A stretch of 64,000 nucleotides of DNA from Atopsyche davidsoni (Eukaryota > Arthropoda > Insecta > Trichoptera > Hydrobiosidae), in contig JAILWY010000008.1 in NCBI GenBank assembly GCA_022113835.1, positions 5,014,001 to 5,078,000 of the forward strand, written 5' to 3'. Made by a program: the position numbers and the translations under genes. This document shows positions 36,465-50,800 of this stretch, piece after piece. The notes under the pieces were generated by a model, which saw only the letters and a list, made by a program, of their open reading frames with translations, was not told where the DNA came from and did no database searches. Within the stretch, counting starts at the first letter, position 1. Each line of letters begins with the position of its first letter.

Positions 36465-39400
36465 GATAATTTTATCGTTTAGGGTTTATTTATGTATTTT
36501 TGAGCTTGTTAATGTGATTCTTTGATGCATCGTTCTCGAAAAACACACACACGGACACGTATACACAGATACACATATATACATACGTGTGATTCAATGG
36601 ATTTTTATTGAGTCGCTTTTTAAATGTAGTTGCCTGAAATTATTTTGTAAAATTGTGAATATTCCAAGCCATGCATCATACCGAAGTACCAATAAAGAAG
36701 TCTACCGGGAAGCTGGCAGTAAAACACGGGCGATTTCATTTAATTTGCTTATAAGAGAATATGTTCACACTGCGCCTGGAATAGAGCCTTCACCGGAAAG
36801 TAATAGAATAAATTTTGCTTGTTTCACATGCATTCGTTATATATAATCGATCATTTTTAAAATATGTAACATCTCGTATCAAAATTTTTAGTGCCAATCG
36901 AAAAATATAAATACGCAACGCAGCTCATATTATATACTCTATTGAGATAAACAGGGCAGTGACCTTAGGGTATTATGATTAAGGACCCAATTTTCCTTAA
37001 TTATTTTCTTCAAGGCTACATAAACTTTGCCAAGTGGGGAATTTCTTCCAGGAAATATAGTCAATATTTAGGAAATATAGTCAATACACTCCTTGACTAA
37101 GTTGCTCCTTCATATCGGTGAGCTCTTGGGGTTTGCACGTTTTCGATTATACAAACAAGCCTTTAATGGGTTCCTTGCTCTTCCTGGCTGTGTAGCCAAG
37201 TAAAAACGGAACTTTGTACTCGTCTATACCGTGTATAACTAAGAAATTCACATATTTAATAATAATTATTGAAAAAACTGAGCGTTGACAATATAACAAT
37301 TCAAAGAAACGTAAAAAAACAAATGTATAAATGTGTACTTGAGAGAAATGATTTTGAATGTTTTAAATGGTTGATATTTTGAAGCTTAAATCAAATTTTT
37401 CGCTAAAAAAATAATTTTATTATTTAACGAAGTGTAAAATATGATATCTTATAAAAAAATTATTGAAAGTGTTATTCAGTGAGAATATTATTTATGCAAA
37501 TGTATTAGTATAGAAAATAGTTAAAATTGATAAACTCTAGCAAAAGATGATAAGTTTGTGAGTGATTGATTTGGATTTCTTTTCTTATGGAATGTAGCAT
37601 ATTTTTCGAAGGGGATACAGAGAATAATTTCTTAAGGGTAGAAAAACAAGAAGTCTACCATTGGAGCGTGTAACGTACGTAGTTTCCCCACATAAACAAC
37701 TTTCAGGAGACGCCGTTCTGATTTTACTACCAAGCCTTTTTGCCATCGTATGTTTTTCGAGAAAATAATATATTTCGACTTCGAACCATGGGTGTTTGTG
37801 CTGCAGAGTTAATGGAGATCTTGCGAGAGCTTTATGATGCTATAAGCTGAATATTATATTAGAAAAATATTAACTTTAACACTCGGAAGTGATAAAATAT
37901 TATAATATATTAAACCATCACTCTCATAGAGCTTTACAAGTTGATACTTTGCTAATGTTTTTTTGACAGTGATTTCAATTTAAATTTGCAGATAAAGAGA
38001 AATTTAAACAATGATTAAATAAATCACTTCATTCTTTGAAATAATAATATTGTTTGTTATATTATAGTGTAATTGATTAATTAAAACCAAATAGGTGTAT
38101 ACGTACATTTTTATTACTAACTGTTTTTATATCGTGATTTTTTTTCTGTTTGCTGTTATGGACGAAACAAATTATATATAAATATAGATATTCAAAAAGC
38201 AAAAGCTATACACATTTGTTAAAAAACTTTTCATATCACTGATGAAATATTAAAATAATTAATCTTGGCACGTTCATAGAAACAGTCATTAATTTACTCA
38301 AAATCAGAAAGTATTTGGTTTGCGCCATTTTTTCACGATCTTGAAGTTGCTTCTGTGATTATAATGGCGTCAAAATTATAAACTCGTTTGAAACAATTCG
38401 TCTAGATGATTCAGTGAAGCAATTAAAAACTTCGTACTTTACTTAAAATAACAGCCCATCAGACAAATATCTGAAAAATATAAACTACGAGAAGATATGC
38501 CGCGGGACGAATTGGAAAAAATTATAAATATTATCTTGTATCCAAATTGTAAATCATGAGACTTAGACACGTTAAAGTAACATTTTATTTTAATCAAGGC
38601 TTAGTTAAAACAACTTATAAAATCTTAACGAACGAAAGTCTAAGATTTATTTTATACAATTGAATACATTACTAAAAAAATTGCATTTACCAACAGCACA
38701 GTTCTCGATTAAAACTTTACATTACAATGCTTTTTATAAAATCTTAATAAAAATGTTTTAACGTTTTTAGAAGTTGTGTTATTTTAAGTATACATGTTTT
38801 GAAGATGTAAATTTGTTACAATGTTTTGTTTGTCATATATTTTTGAAATTACTCGACTACCTCAAGGTCTTGTATTTAATAAAATAAGGAATATGTTAAG
38901 GAGACAATAAATCAGACATTGTTTTTTGTTTCCCTACGTATTAAATTACTTTCCTCTTTACCTAATTTATATTTAATTTTAATTTTAGTACTGTAGTTAT
39001 ATAGGCCTAGCTTTCAGAGTATCTTAGCTCAAATATGTCACATTCGTAGAATATCATCAAATGAATATTTTTCGTTCCAGATAATAACGAAAAAAGTCCT
39101 CCCCTGCCCTTGAACAGGGATGGCGGAAGAGCCCGAGCCAGCTGGGTGTTAGTTTTTCTTTTTTCCAGAGCGTTTCTTTCCCTGGATCTCTCGAGACTGT
39201 CTTAATTATTTTTCAAGTAATTTATCATGAAGCGAAACGGTTAAGTCCGCTCCTGCCTCGGAATAACTGCTGGATCTCGCCATGGAGCCCTGTCAACCGA
39301 TGTTAGCACGGTAATGCATGGAGCGACTGATTGCCTTAGAAATATATTTGTTTTTTTTATTTAAACTCGTAATAAAATCTATTAATTTTTTTCTATCACC

Positions 39401-42400
39401 ATCGCCAGAGGAAAAAGCTATTTAACTATAAAAAAAAAACTTGTTAATCGTCTAAGAAGTAAAATCACATTCTCTTTCTTTTGATTGTACGTATAATATA
39501 TCACAAGCAATTTTAGGTGAACAGCATTAACGCTAAAGTGTTTAATCCAAACAGAGTGAAAAGGGTTAAAACTTTTTTTTTCTTACCGAAACTCATTACA
39601 AACTAAGAAAAACACTTGTACATTACCACCTAAACAACATGACGTTATCATATAACATAAACGTAGCAAAAAGTTGTTATCTCAAAGACTCATTACTGTA
39701 AATAGATATTATAGTAAATAATGTAACTTATTGTAAAAATCGTTTAAAAAAAAAAAATTAATCAATAAAGAAGGTCTTAGTACCTATAAATAAAAAAAGT
39801 ATATTATTCTGTTGTTTTAGCCAGCTGTGTCGTCTAGCATTTCGTTTGCGATTTTAAAGTTTATTTTCGGAGTTTTGTTTTATTTTCAGCAAAACTTGTA
39901 CCAGATTATTCAACGCCTGACAGCCGCCTAGGATACCTCAGACCAAAGCATTTTTTACCAATTTTTTATGTTCTCTTGCATAACTTAATGTAAAATATTG
40001 CCCCGCTGATAAAGCACGAGTGTGTTAGTAAAAGTTCTAACTAGGTTACAATACCTTTGGGAAAAAATAGCGAAATCGTACCGAGTTTTCGATACATTTT
40101 TTTAACAATGAATTTTACGTAGATTTTTTACAATACATTCGAAATTATATTAAATAACGTCCAAATGGTGAGATTTTTTACATTTTTGCGACAAAGCACC
40201 AAAAACATAGAATAATATTCTCTTATTAAAATTAGTTGTATTATTTCGACATTTCGTTTCATATTATGGTTATTTATTACCAATGAAAGAAAATCTATAC
40301 AAGACTTCTTTTTAACAAAAAACGCCCAAAAGGTGAGATTTTTTGCATTATTGCGATAAAAAAACAAGCCTCTTTGATTGTATAGTAATTGCCATTGTGA
40401 ATTTGATTTATGCTCTCTAATTATATTTTGTTTGTTTTCTTTACAAATTTTCCTAATTATGGTTACAATTTCTCAGTTACATAATCAATCGATAGAAAAA
40501 GTAGAATCTATAGTTATCAAAGAAAATAAATTTCATCCTTAAATAACATATATCTTATTTAAATATTGTTTTAAAATAATAAACAGTTTTAACTAAGTAA
40601 AAATCTAATATATTTATTCATTTGAAATAACACTTTGGTTATTTATATAATTCGTTTATCATATAATTATATATTATAATATAGCTTAACATTTCAACAC
40701 CTTCGAATACGAAGAAACTTAATTGAGTGAAAGCTAAAAATGTGTATATTTTATTGAATTTTTTACGAGTCACAAACATTAAATAATAAATATTTATACT
40801 ATTTATAAAAAAATTATTTCAGTAAAACTGAAATTTTTCTTGTTTATCTTAATTTTTATACACTGTCAAGACTAGTTACTTCAGAAAATAAATATAGAAT
40901 CATGACATGTTATATTAAGAAATAAAAATATAAAATGCATATCTTAACATATAAACATATAAAAATATATTAATTCCTCTACAGTATTTTTTTTATGTCG
41001 TAACGATATTGCTATTATGAAATTTTCACCACTTCTCATTTCTAAATAATTTGCAATTGAATCTATTAAAAACAGAATATGGTAAAATATACAATGTTTT
41101 AATCACTATATAATAGTTTTTTTTAACATAAATAAATTAAAAAAATATATCTCGAGTAAAGGATTTAAAGAGAAGGAGAGAGAGCCATCAGTAAGCCTGG
41201 CAGAGAGCCGGCACACAAGAGTAATGATCCCCGGCAGAGTCACTCCCAAATAATTGTCTGGAAACCGAAACCCCGAAAAAGAGCGAGGCCTGAAAAAAAT
41301 GGCGTCCATCAGTCAAGGACCGCCGCCATGTTAATTAAAGAATGCTGGAGATTTGTATATTGCCCGTGCCCGGCCCGAGCTGAATGGTTTAAGCCAACCT
41401 ATTGCTGTTGATGAGTTCATCGTATGGATTTTAAACTGAAATAAAAATAATACGTTTCACGTTTAAGTTTCTCTACCTATTTTCTATATTAATTAAAAAA
41501 AATTAAATTTTTAAATAAACAGCAGTTTTTACCTGTTTAGGTATGAAGTGATTTTCATAATTTATAAAATAAAATTAATGCATTTGTTTGCGTCATTGCT
41601 AAGTTAAAGAGGCTTTGAAAAAAATCATTTGTCCCAACAAGACTGAAAGTTATGCTTTGTAAAATACAATTACCCTCGGAAAAAGCTCAGTTATTCAGTT
41701 AAAGCAGAATTCAGGATCAATTTATGTAGTATTAATAAAATAAGGGCAAATTCCATGGTATAATTTTTTTGATACAGTGTATTTTATTGCAAGTAAGTTT
41801 GTTTATTATTTTACAAATCACACATTCATAAAAGATTACAACGTGTTTTAATAAACGGTTGTTTTTTTTGTTGTAATATTCTTTTTATTATTAATGTCGA
41901 CAGACTTTTGATTTTTGAATAAAATGTCTTTTGGAGGCTTCTTTTTAAATGAATTCTTTTACACTTTCAGTCGTGATGCATGATTTAAAAATATGTTTAT
42001 TTGACTTTCAAAGCGGGTCCATTCAATACAATGCTGCAAAAGCTAACCGAGTCTTGCAGACGTTGCTGGAATTAACGAGAACAAACACGAACATCTTACC
42101 TAGTAGAAGAGCAGTTGTAATTAGTGGGGTGTGGTGGCTTGGCAACTACTGGCAGAGAGAGGCTTCTAACCGATGAAAGGCACATAGGGGTAGTTAACGA
42201 TGAAAAATTCGAGTGCGGACTAGAATTTTAAAGTAATTGAAAATCATATACCTAGAAGAGACCATACACTTTATACTATACCATGCGCTTGGATTGGCAT
42301 TAAAATTCCATTAAGAATTCATATTTTATCAACAAAAAAAATATATATACACATCTGTTTTGGTGTTATAAGTGAGATTCAAACTCACCCCTCAGCAATT

Positions 42401-42640
42401 ATAACTTTTTACATTAACGTATTGTATCTGAATTATAATTGCAATCGCTATATTAAATATATATATATATACATTGTACTCAAACGAAGAATGTTGTAGA
42501 TTGAGTTTTCATACTAATCAACGCCTTTTTATGATTTTACTAACACACGATATTTACAAGAATACAAATAAGTTATCTCTGATAATTTAATTCATAATAT
42601 ATAATATAGTACTTGAAAATAAACATTTAAAATTTATGTT
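36465..42640. other. Intergenic, AT-rich with scattered GC-rich patches
   Basis: An ACACAC/ATAC-rich stretch lies at about 36542-36592. GC-richer patches at about 39090-39330, 41160-41400 and 42000-42200 have no recognised coding content. A short direct repeat is listed separately. Confidence 0.45.
40157..40360. repeat. Imperfect direct repeat of about 35 bp, 164 bp apart
   Basis: ACGTCCAAATGGTGAGATTT followed by TTTTACATTTTTGCGACA (from 40158) recurs as ACGCCCAAAAGGTGAGATTT, TTTTGCATTATTGCGATA (from 40322). The minus-strand frame over both reads NAKNLTFWAFF and NVKNLTIWTLF. Probably a short local duplication. Confidence 0.55.
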
Positions 42641-42800
42641 CCAACCTTTCACGTTGTGCAATATCAATCACTCTGTTTGATAATGCCAACGTGAAAGGTT
42701 GGCGAAACCGGTCACAAATAAAAACGAACATGTGGAAAATCACTCAAGTATTTTACTCAAAAATATCAAAATAGAATTCCACCAAGTACTCTCTGTCAAA
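42641..42800 (+). mobile_element. Penelope-like terminal repeat remnant
   Basis: TGCCAACGTGAAAGGTTGGC, GAAACCGGTCACAAATAAAA and CACTCAAGTATTTTACTCAA match the 17.0-17.65 kb remnant almost base for base. A 16-base piece of the hairpin (CCAACCTTTCACGTTG, 42642-42657) lies inverted just upstream, so the copy begins with a strand switch. No reverse transcriptase part is present. Confidence 0.6.
42677..42708 (+). ncRNA. Hammerhead-ribozyme-like core (degenerate)
   Basis: TTGATAA, then stem GCCAAC/GTTGGC (42685-42690 with 42698-42703), then GAAAC. Same arrangement as the 17.1-kb copy, with a different loop. The first box departs from CUGANGA, so activity is uncertain. Confidence 0.45.
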
Positions 42801-44792
42801 AATATTGAATTATTTAAAATTTAATCAAAGTTTCATATTAATTTAAAAAAATATTTTGCAGTTTTATAAAAAAGTCTTCATATTGATTTTTTCAATAAAT
42901 AGTTTTTTTATTTCAGAATTGAAATATTAATAATCGATAGGCCTTTTTGGGCCTTTATTTTAGAAATAGAGTTAAAATTTGATAAAACTGTAGCAGATAT
43001 ATTGTTCAACAAATAATTTTCTAAAATATCATGAAATATTCCTTCAAGTTGTAAAATTAATCATGGGTAGGAATCTTAATCTAAGTATTTAATATTTGCC
43101 CGTACGAAACATTTAAACATTTATCAACAGACAAACTTGTGTCAGAACCAATCCAGTTTGAAATAATTTGGGAATTCGAGTATGGAGCGCTGAAATGAGT
43201 TTTCTGGGAAAACTTCGAAGACTAATGCAGCATCCTTCCTATCAAGATTAATAAATGAAAAGCTGAAAACTGTCCTGAAGTGATGCGAGGAGAAACTTTC
43301 AGGAATCCAATATCAACACCTCCTCGCCATGTTTCTTAATTGAAATACATTAATATAACCAAGCATTAAACGAGGTAAAGTATTTTAAATAAATGAACAA
43401 ACAAGATTTGTTATTTTGCACAAATAATTTTTATGCTTATAGGTGTGAATTATTTTATTTTCGTTATTGTAAGAAAACACGTTTTCTCTTATTGAGTAAA
43501 AATATAACAAAGCAAATATATTTATTAACTAATCTATTGTATTTAAAATAATGGATACGTGTAATACAAAAAAAAACATAACTGGTAATATTTTTTTATA
43601 TTATCTGAGCTAAGATGTTTTAAAGTATTAAAAATCATTGAAACCTTAAGGTTTAAGTATTTTTGTTTTAAACAAAAACCAGCACTTTTTACTCAAAAAA
43701 AACTAATTTTTATAGCAAAAATGAGGAAAACTACTTGTTATTTCTTATAGGCATAATTAGATTTAAAATGTATTAAAAAAATGGTGAAGAAATCACATTT
43801 ATAATAAAAACATATAGTATTCTTTTTACTGTTAGGTTATTACAATTACCTGTTTTATTAAGTTTGATGAGTATCTGAGTTTTGAAGATTTGTATACGTT
43901 TTAAATATCTTTTGGTAAAATGTTTTGAATAAGTCTGTATTTTTTTGTAATTTCTTTTACTTTACGTATTTGCTATGCACATATGACACTGCATACTTGT
44001 TCGGAATCATTAAATCTTGTAGATTCCTCGTTTCTCCAGGGAGTTGTCTCTAAAGACGCGCCAGAAACAAGGCACAGAGAAATTTCTAAGAACAAGATAC
44101 ACGATTCTTCGACTCAAGTTCTCACATGGAACAGTATTAACTATCTCATTATCGAGAAACATAGTGTTTTGATGATAAGAACTTCTCATAAAATATTTCT
44201 TGCACTAATAGTTAAACAAAAACATAAACGAAAACACTAGGTTTTATTCCATATTTTTATATTTTATTCAAATAAAATATATTTTGGTGATTCCTCACAT
44301 TTTATTTATAAATGAGACTAGTTTCATCAACCTGTTGGAGCTTTCTCTCTATGTAATACGTAAAAGGTCTTCATTGAAAAAAAAAACACTTTTCTTACTC
44401 AAATGGAAAATATACACAAGAAATGTTTATGAAATTAGTCCAAAAAATTAATACAATTTGGAGGATTACATTATATTTGAAAAAAAAATAAGAGACCAAG
44501 AAATATATTTGCATTTAATCACTATCTTGATTTTAGAACATTTTGGTATATATATATATATATATTTATTTATTTAATTTTATTAATTTAAATAAGAAGA
44601 TTTAACTGTTAATTAATTGGCCAACAACAATAAATATTATTTGAAATATTTAAAATCGTAATTTAACTAGTTTTATTCAGTAATAGTATTATTTTAAGCT
44701 ATCGTATCACATCGTGTTATGACAAACTAAGTATAACAGTTTCTTAATTGCACAAAACGATTTTAAGTCTTACTCATATACAGAGACACAGT
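42801..44792. other. Intergenic, AT-rich
   Basis: No gene seen. A weak GC-richer patch at about 43140-43330. A plus frame at 43983-44240 has no recognised domain. Confidence 0.5.
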
Positions 44793-44866
44793 AGTTTAAT
44801 TGGCAAAAAGCACCTGCCTGGAATAGCAGCGAAGTTATAGATTTAAACCCTATCTGTCCGATTGAT
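44793..44866 (+). repeat. tRNA-like (SINE head-like) segment
   Basis: GTTTAATTGGCAAAAAGCAC resembles a D arm, and ATAGATTTAAACCCTAT a T arm with four of five stem pairs. The spacing is tRNA-like, but the acceptor stem is not convincing. A tRNA-derived relic is likely. Confidence 0.35.
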
Positions 44867-47800
44867 TAAAACGATTGATTTTATTGAAGTTTTTTCCCGT
44901 AATCTTGTGTGTGAACCAATCCGCAAAATTTTATCGTATTTTATTAGATAATTTTATTAGGACTTATATAAAAGTTATAGAAAGCTTTTTGACCTAATGT
45001 AGATTAACAGTCACTAGAATTAGGATGGTGCTCCATGTTTGTTGAACAAGTTGTTTAGAAAAGATACGGAAAGAATAAAAAAGTAAATAATTAATATGTA
45101 CAGTAAACATGTTTTTCTTGTTGTCATTCTCACTGTGACTCCAAAACGTGATCGTATTGTGAATCAGAAGTTTTTTTTCAATTGAATAAATCTTATTCTC
45201 TTGCAAACGGATAAGGAAGAAATTTTTTTTTTCTTGGCAGAGTAAACACTAACACCTCTACGTATTTTTTTTTATTATGCATTGAATATAAAATTTAAGA
45301 CCGCAACACTTGCGTGACTCCAGACTTATTTTCACTTTCGTATATTCACAAAAAAATAAATGATTCGTTCGAAAACGTTCAAATAAAAAAATATAGTTGC
45401 ATATGACAAATTAAACCAAAATACACAAGTACATACATTCAGTTTATATATACAAGTTTTACTTAAATATAGGTTAAAGCATTACTTAATCGTTGAATGT
45501 TAAAGCTATTTTAATGTCAATGAAAAATTGTAAGTGCACACAAAATATTTTGAGGTTTTCGATTTTGATACATAGCACAGAAGGATTTTTTCAAATCGTG
45601 TGTGATTTGATTATTAAAAATCAAATTGTTTTCACAGCTTAGTAGTTTCGCTGGTACAGGCTAAATTTATCAAGTATTTAAGCACAACTATTGGTCAACA
45701 AGTGTATACTATTAATATTATATCTAGGTCCCTTAAACGGCTTGACATTGAAATAATACGCTGCCAAAACTTAGACTAGAAATTACAAATCCCCAAAATC
45801 ATTAATCACGGTAGTCAGGCGAAAAATTTCCAACTAAACCATTTATTAGTAACTATATAATTAATGAAAGAAATTTTACTTGAAACTTCGAAGAGACCGC
45901 CATTTTCATTAGCATCTTTGCGCCGTGACGTCATTAGAATGGACGCGAGGTTGTCATCTTCATATTATCTATAATTTGAGTACTCCTTCAAATTAGACCA
46001 CGGAGCTTTTACGTCTATAAAAAATGGATTTAAAATTGTTTTCAAGGAGAAAAATACCGCAACTTTAACCACGTCAATCTTTGAGGTTGAAACGTGCTTT
46101 GTGAATTCAATTCGACGTCTAGATATTTTTTGATTTTAAAAAAACTTATGCATCATACTAACAAATTTAACTTGCCAGTTTAAAAATATACTAATATTTT
46201 ATTAAAATAATTAATCAAAATAGTAAAGTTGCTACAAAACTACGGATTTTATAAGTGTAAAAATGCTCTCAGTGTATCTGTGAAATATTTAACTAGTCTA
46301 CATAACTGTCTTTATGTTTATAATAATATAATAGAGTATTACAGAATAATTATAATTAATTACATGAACTTCTACAAAATCGGGGTTTATACTTATTTTT
46401 CCTTTACAAAAACTTAATAACGAAAATAGCAAAAAACCCATTTATGCTACCACCTAAGCCACATCTTTTAAGCCCCAAAACCTGCGTGACAAACTTATTA
46501 AATTTTTATTGATTATTTCGCAAAAACATAAAAATTTTATTTTTAAAATATTGATTTCGTTAAATGTTTGTCGCAACTCTTATAAATAAAATAATACAAA
46601 AACCAACATGCAAGTTATTGAAATTTTCGCTACGTTTAATGTGTTTCTTCATGTGCAGAAACTGTTAAATAAACATGAGTAATGTTTAAATAAACATTTA
46701 ATTATAATGACTTCACAACAATGCCATATAAACAAAACGGCATGGAGAAACTTCAGAGTGTTTTTAATACAGATACACCTACCTGGGAAAGAGTTTCACA
46801 AGTTTATGTACCATTTGAAACATTTTAGTATTCAGAAAACTGACAGAAACATTGTCTCAACAATTTTCGTGTATTCTTTAAACTCGTGGTAAATGTGTGT
46901 GTTAAAGTTATACAGAATATATTAAATTGAAATATATATTTTCACTAAATATTGACTGAGATGATGGCGTTTTTGGCTAAATATGAATTACTGTTTAATA
47001 AGATTTGAGATACACATATTATTTAATAAATATTTTCAGTTAAAATATTTGGTACATTTTATGAGAGTAGGCTTTCTTGTGACTGAAAAAAAAACGGCGT
47101 GGGATTAACAGTTTATTAGCACAGCTGAGTAAATAATCTTTGGGAGAATTTCAATATTTATTATTTCTTTTCACCAAGGTTTATTATATTTTCACATTGT
47201 TCTCGTTATTTTTGAAGATTTCTTTCTTCGATTACACTTATTTGAAAGGCTGTGTAAATTACAGGAATTAAATTCTTCTTTTGTTAGTTTTTTTACTGTT
47301 ATTTATAACGGTTTAGAAAATGATTAATTTTAAAGATGTTTTTTCAATTACTAACAGAGCAAATTTGATCGAATAAAAGCCCCTTTAAATGTATGCTGAT
47401 ATTGATGAATCATTAAAAATAATTTGTTAATAGGTTAACGTGATGCGGTATTTACTGGAAATGGTCATTTTATTTAAACGGATGCAATAAGGATTGCATT
47501 GAAAACATTTTTTTTAGTATTAATTTTTTTAGAATTTTTACCCCTGAAAGCTTTCACTGCGTACTTTGAGGTTAGCTTTTAGCAGCTGAAAAAGGTGGTT
47601 TATTAACGGAGAACCTTACTATGTTATATTATTTCAACAAACAAAACATTAAATTGTATTTGAGTTCGCCGAACCATCACAAAAACGAGTTGTTTTCAGG
47701 AAGGCTTAATCAGGTCCAGGGTAATATTTACTAGGTCAGCGTTATTGTACGTCTATTTCCTATTTACGTTTTGGTACTTTATATGGTGTGGCGATATTAT

Positions 47801-50800
47801 ATGAGTATTTATGTTTTGGACCCTGTAATTCGTGCGATTGCATTAATAATGAAACGTTTTAGCGTCGAACAAATAACCAAGTCTAGTTTAAAGGATATAC
47901 TTTTTTTATATAATAAGCTAGGTTGAAATTTTTTTTCATATTTTCTTTAAAAAAGACTCAATGTAATTTGAGAAGCTGGTGTCAAATGGCAAAACAGCGC
48001 TTTTATTTATTTTGTCGATTTAAGTACTAATATTAATTTTCTTGTACTAAAAAAATATTTGTATTAACACAAAAAACTCTATAAAATCGCTACGCAATGA
48101 AATTGATTGTTCTGCAACATTTGTTCAAAAATATTAAGTATTTACGAACTGTAAATAAAGCTGAAATTTAGTAAATGGAAAGTGTTTTTGATTTCACATT
48201 GTTACAGTTCTCACAAAAGAAGTGCAACTGAAATATGTTTAAAATTTTAACATGAAAAAATGAGTATCAAATATAAAAAAGCGTAGGATGGTAGTTCGAG
48301 AACAAAAATAAATTTGATTATGTTTGGATTACAAATGGCACAACTTACGGGTTAGAAAATAAACACAAACAGAAACATATCACAAACATCTAAAATATTG
48401 AAATTCCTAATTAAAAATCATTTGTTGTAAGAGTTAAATTATATCATGTAAATATATTTTTTAAAGTTGCTTTCGTGAAATGGAGAATTGAAACAAATTG
48501 GAAATTAGTTTAATGGTGTTTTGATTATCAAAGTATCTAAAAAAATTGAAATAGTTCGTTTTTTTCGTTTTGTATAATAATAGTATAATCGTTACAAATA
48601 AAGTGGTATATTTGAAACATACATATAAAGTATGAAAAAATCGGAAAAATCTGGTAACCGTTTGAATGGAAATAACTCACAGCGTATCGTAGATCATCTT
48701 CTGAAACCCTTATATATATATACAGGGAGGAAGGCTGCGGTTGCTACAGGAAACACCCTCAAACTTGACTACTTTCCACTCACGCCGGAAACTACCTTCG
48801 ATCGGGGGGAGCTAATATAAAAGTTATAATGTGTGGGAAAAAGTTTCAAAAATATGGCTTTCTGCGATGTATGCTACTTTAAGGTTTCTGCACTTTTTGT
48901 TTATATTTTGAAAACACCTATAGTTTTGATAAAATAAAATTAAAATATACACTTCATAATCAACAATGACAAGATTTTTAAGGTTTTGAGTATACTGATG
49001 ATCATTTAAAATATTTGATAAAATAATAAATATTTCTCAATAAATTAATGCATCATATTTTGTCAATTTTAGATATATATTCATCGTCAGGTATAATGAC
49101 CTATGAGATTTTTTCTGTTTTTCTTACATAAATTTCCGTGTATATGCTAAATTTTAATACTGATAAAAATAATTATGTTTCCACATATACAGAACCAAAA
49201 ACAAAAATCATAATATTCTGCTCTATATTTCCTGAAAAATAAGATAACTTTTGTGCCAAATCCGCCGAAGTGAGATTGGTTCATGTCATTTTGAAAATTA
49301 AATTAACTGCAGTAGATTTTATTTGAAATTCAAGTGAAACATGTCGCCATTTTGTATCCGTAAAACAAATGAATTAAGCCCCTGTTGAAGCTTTAATTAA
49401 AGCCTGACAGTGTTTGCAAAAACGGATAAGTACTCTTGGATTGAAGTGTTCAATAATTGCATTTTTTGATTACATTCAATAATGGTTTTTGACACAGGGA
49501 ACAATTATTCTTTAACATTGAAATTTGAGAAACGTAAACTAAATTGTTATGTTTATTTCATTACTGTATATAAAATAGTTTATATAACGTTCAAAATTCT
49601 ATTTCAGTCTTTTTTAAAGTATGTCTCTTAAATAATTAGTTGTATTGGTTTAGTAAGTATGTCAAACTGATTCAAATTAAATAAATCAAAACATTTAGTT
49701 TATTTTTAGAATTTAGTTTTATTATACGAAAAACAATATATCAACAGTTAAACTTTTTATTAATATTATGATTATAATTTTTCAACAACTTGATATTTAG
49801 AAAACAAAGCAGATGTTTTAGATTCTGACGGGGTGTCATTTTTAAAATGAAATAAAATGTTTGAAAATGAAAATAAGCTTAATTTACACTCGTGTATATT
49901 TTGTAGTCTGCTTTATTGTATTTGGCTCTGAGTTTGTTACATCACACTTTTAATTTTGATTATTCTTTTCTAACAATTTAATTCTTGCATCTGACAGGGT
50001 CAACTTCTGGTACAGTGGTCAGTTTGAGAATATTAAGTAAAGATCTTGGGGTAAACTTTTTAGATGCCTAAATTTTTTTTATAATAGACCTTTACTGTTT
50101 GTCGTTAAAATTTTGACAGGCTCTACAAAACAACAATATGAAATGTTATAACGGCTATTTAAAATTTTGGCGAACAAAATTTTCTTATACCTCAATTATA
50201 TAAATAAAATTTATTATAATCACCTAGATATAACAAATGTTAATACTTATTTGTATATAAAGTAGCAGGGTATAATAGTGTTATTGGTTAAATGAAATAT
50301 TCATTGATGCCAATGTGAAAGGACAATTTACGCAGCCGAGCTATTAATTGACATGGGAACTATTAACAGAAATTGTACATTTGGATAATTTATTATATTA
50401 AATAACAAATGGGATGATACTACCAATACTCGAATAGCTATTTGTATAAAATAAGTCGAAATGATATTTAACACTGAGTTATTGATCATTTATCAATTAG
50501 CAGTTCTTGCCGATATTGAATTAATACTGAATTTAATAAATATTGGATATGTGGAAAAGAATATACCATTTTCCTTGGATTATTTTCTTATAGATAAGTA
50601 AATGTTTTTATTAATTGTATTTTGATTGAATAATCCAAAAAAAAAATCCAAAGACAAAGCAAATATTGAAAGATATACAGATATTGTATAAAGTAAGTAG
50701 TTTTTTTTTTGTTTTAAATACGCTGTAAGAAGGATCACTATCGAAAAATATATATTTATTTTTTGATTGTTATAAATAAAAATGTATTGTTATTAAAATT

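Noticed and set aside
36107..36466. Plus-strand 119-codon frame in a CpG-rich patch
   Set aside because: It ends by reading through a poly(T) run (FFFFFF) and shows no domain or start context.
40157..40360. CRISPR-like repeat
   Set aside because: Only two imperfect units 164 bp apart, in a eukaryotic genome; a local duplication is enough.
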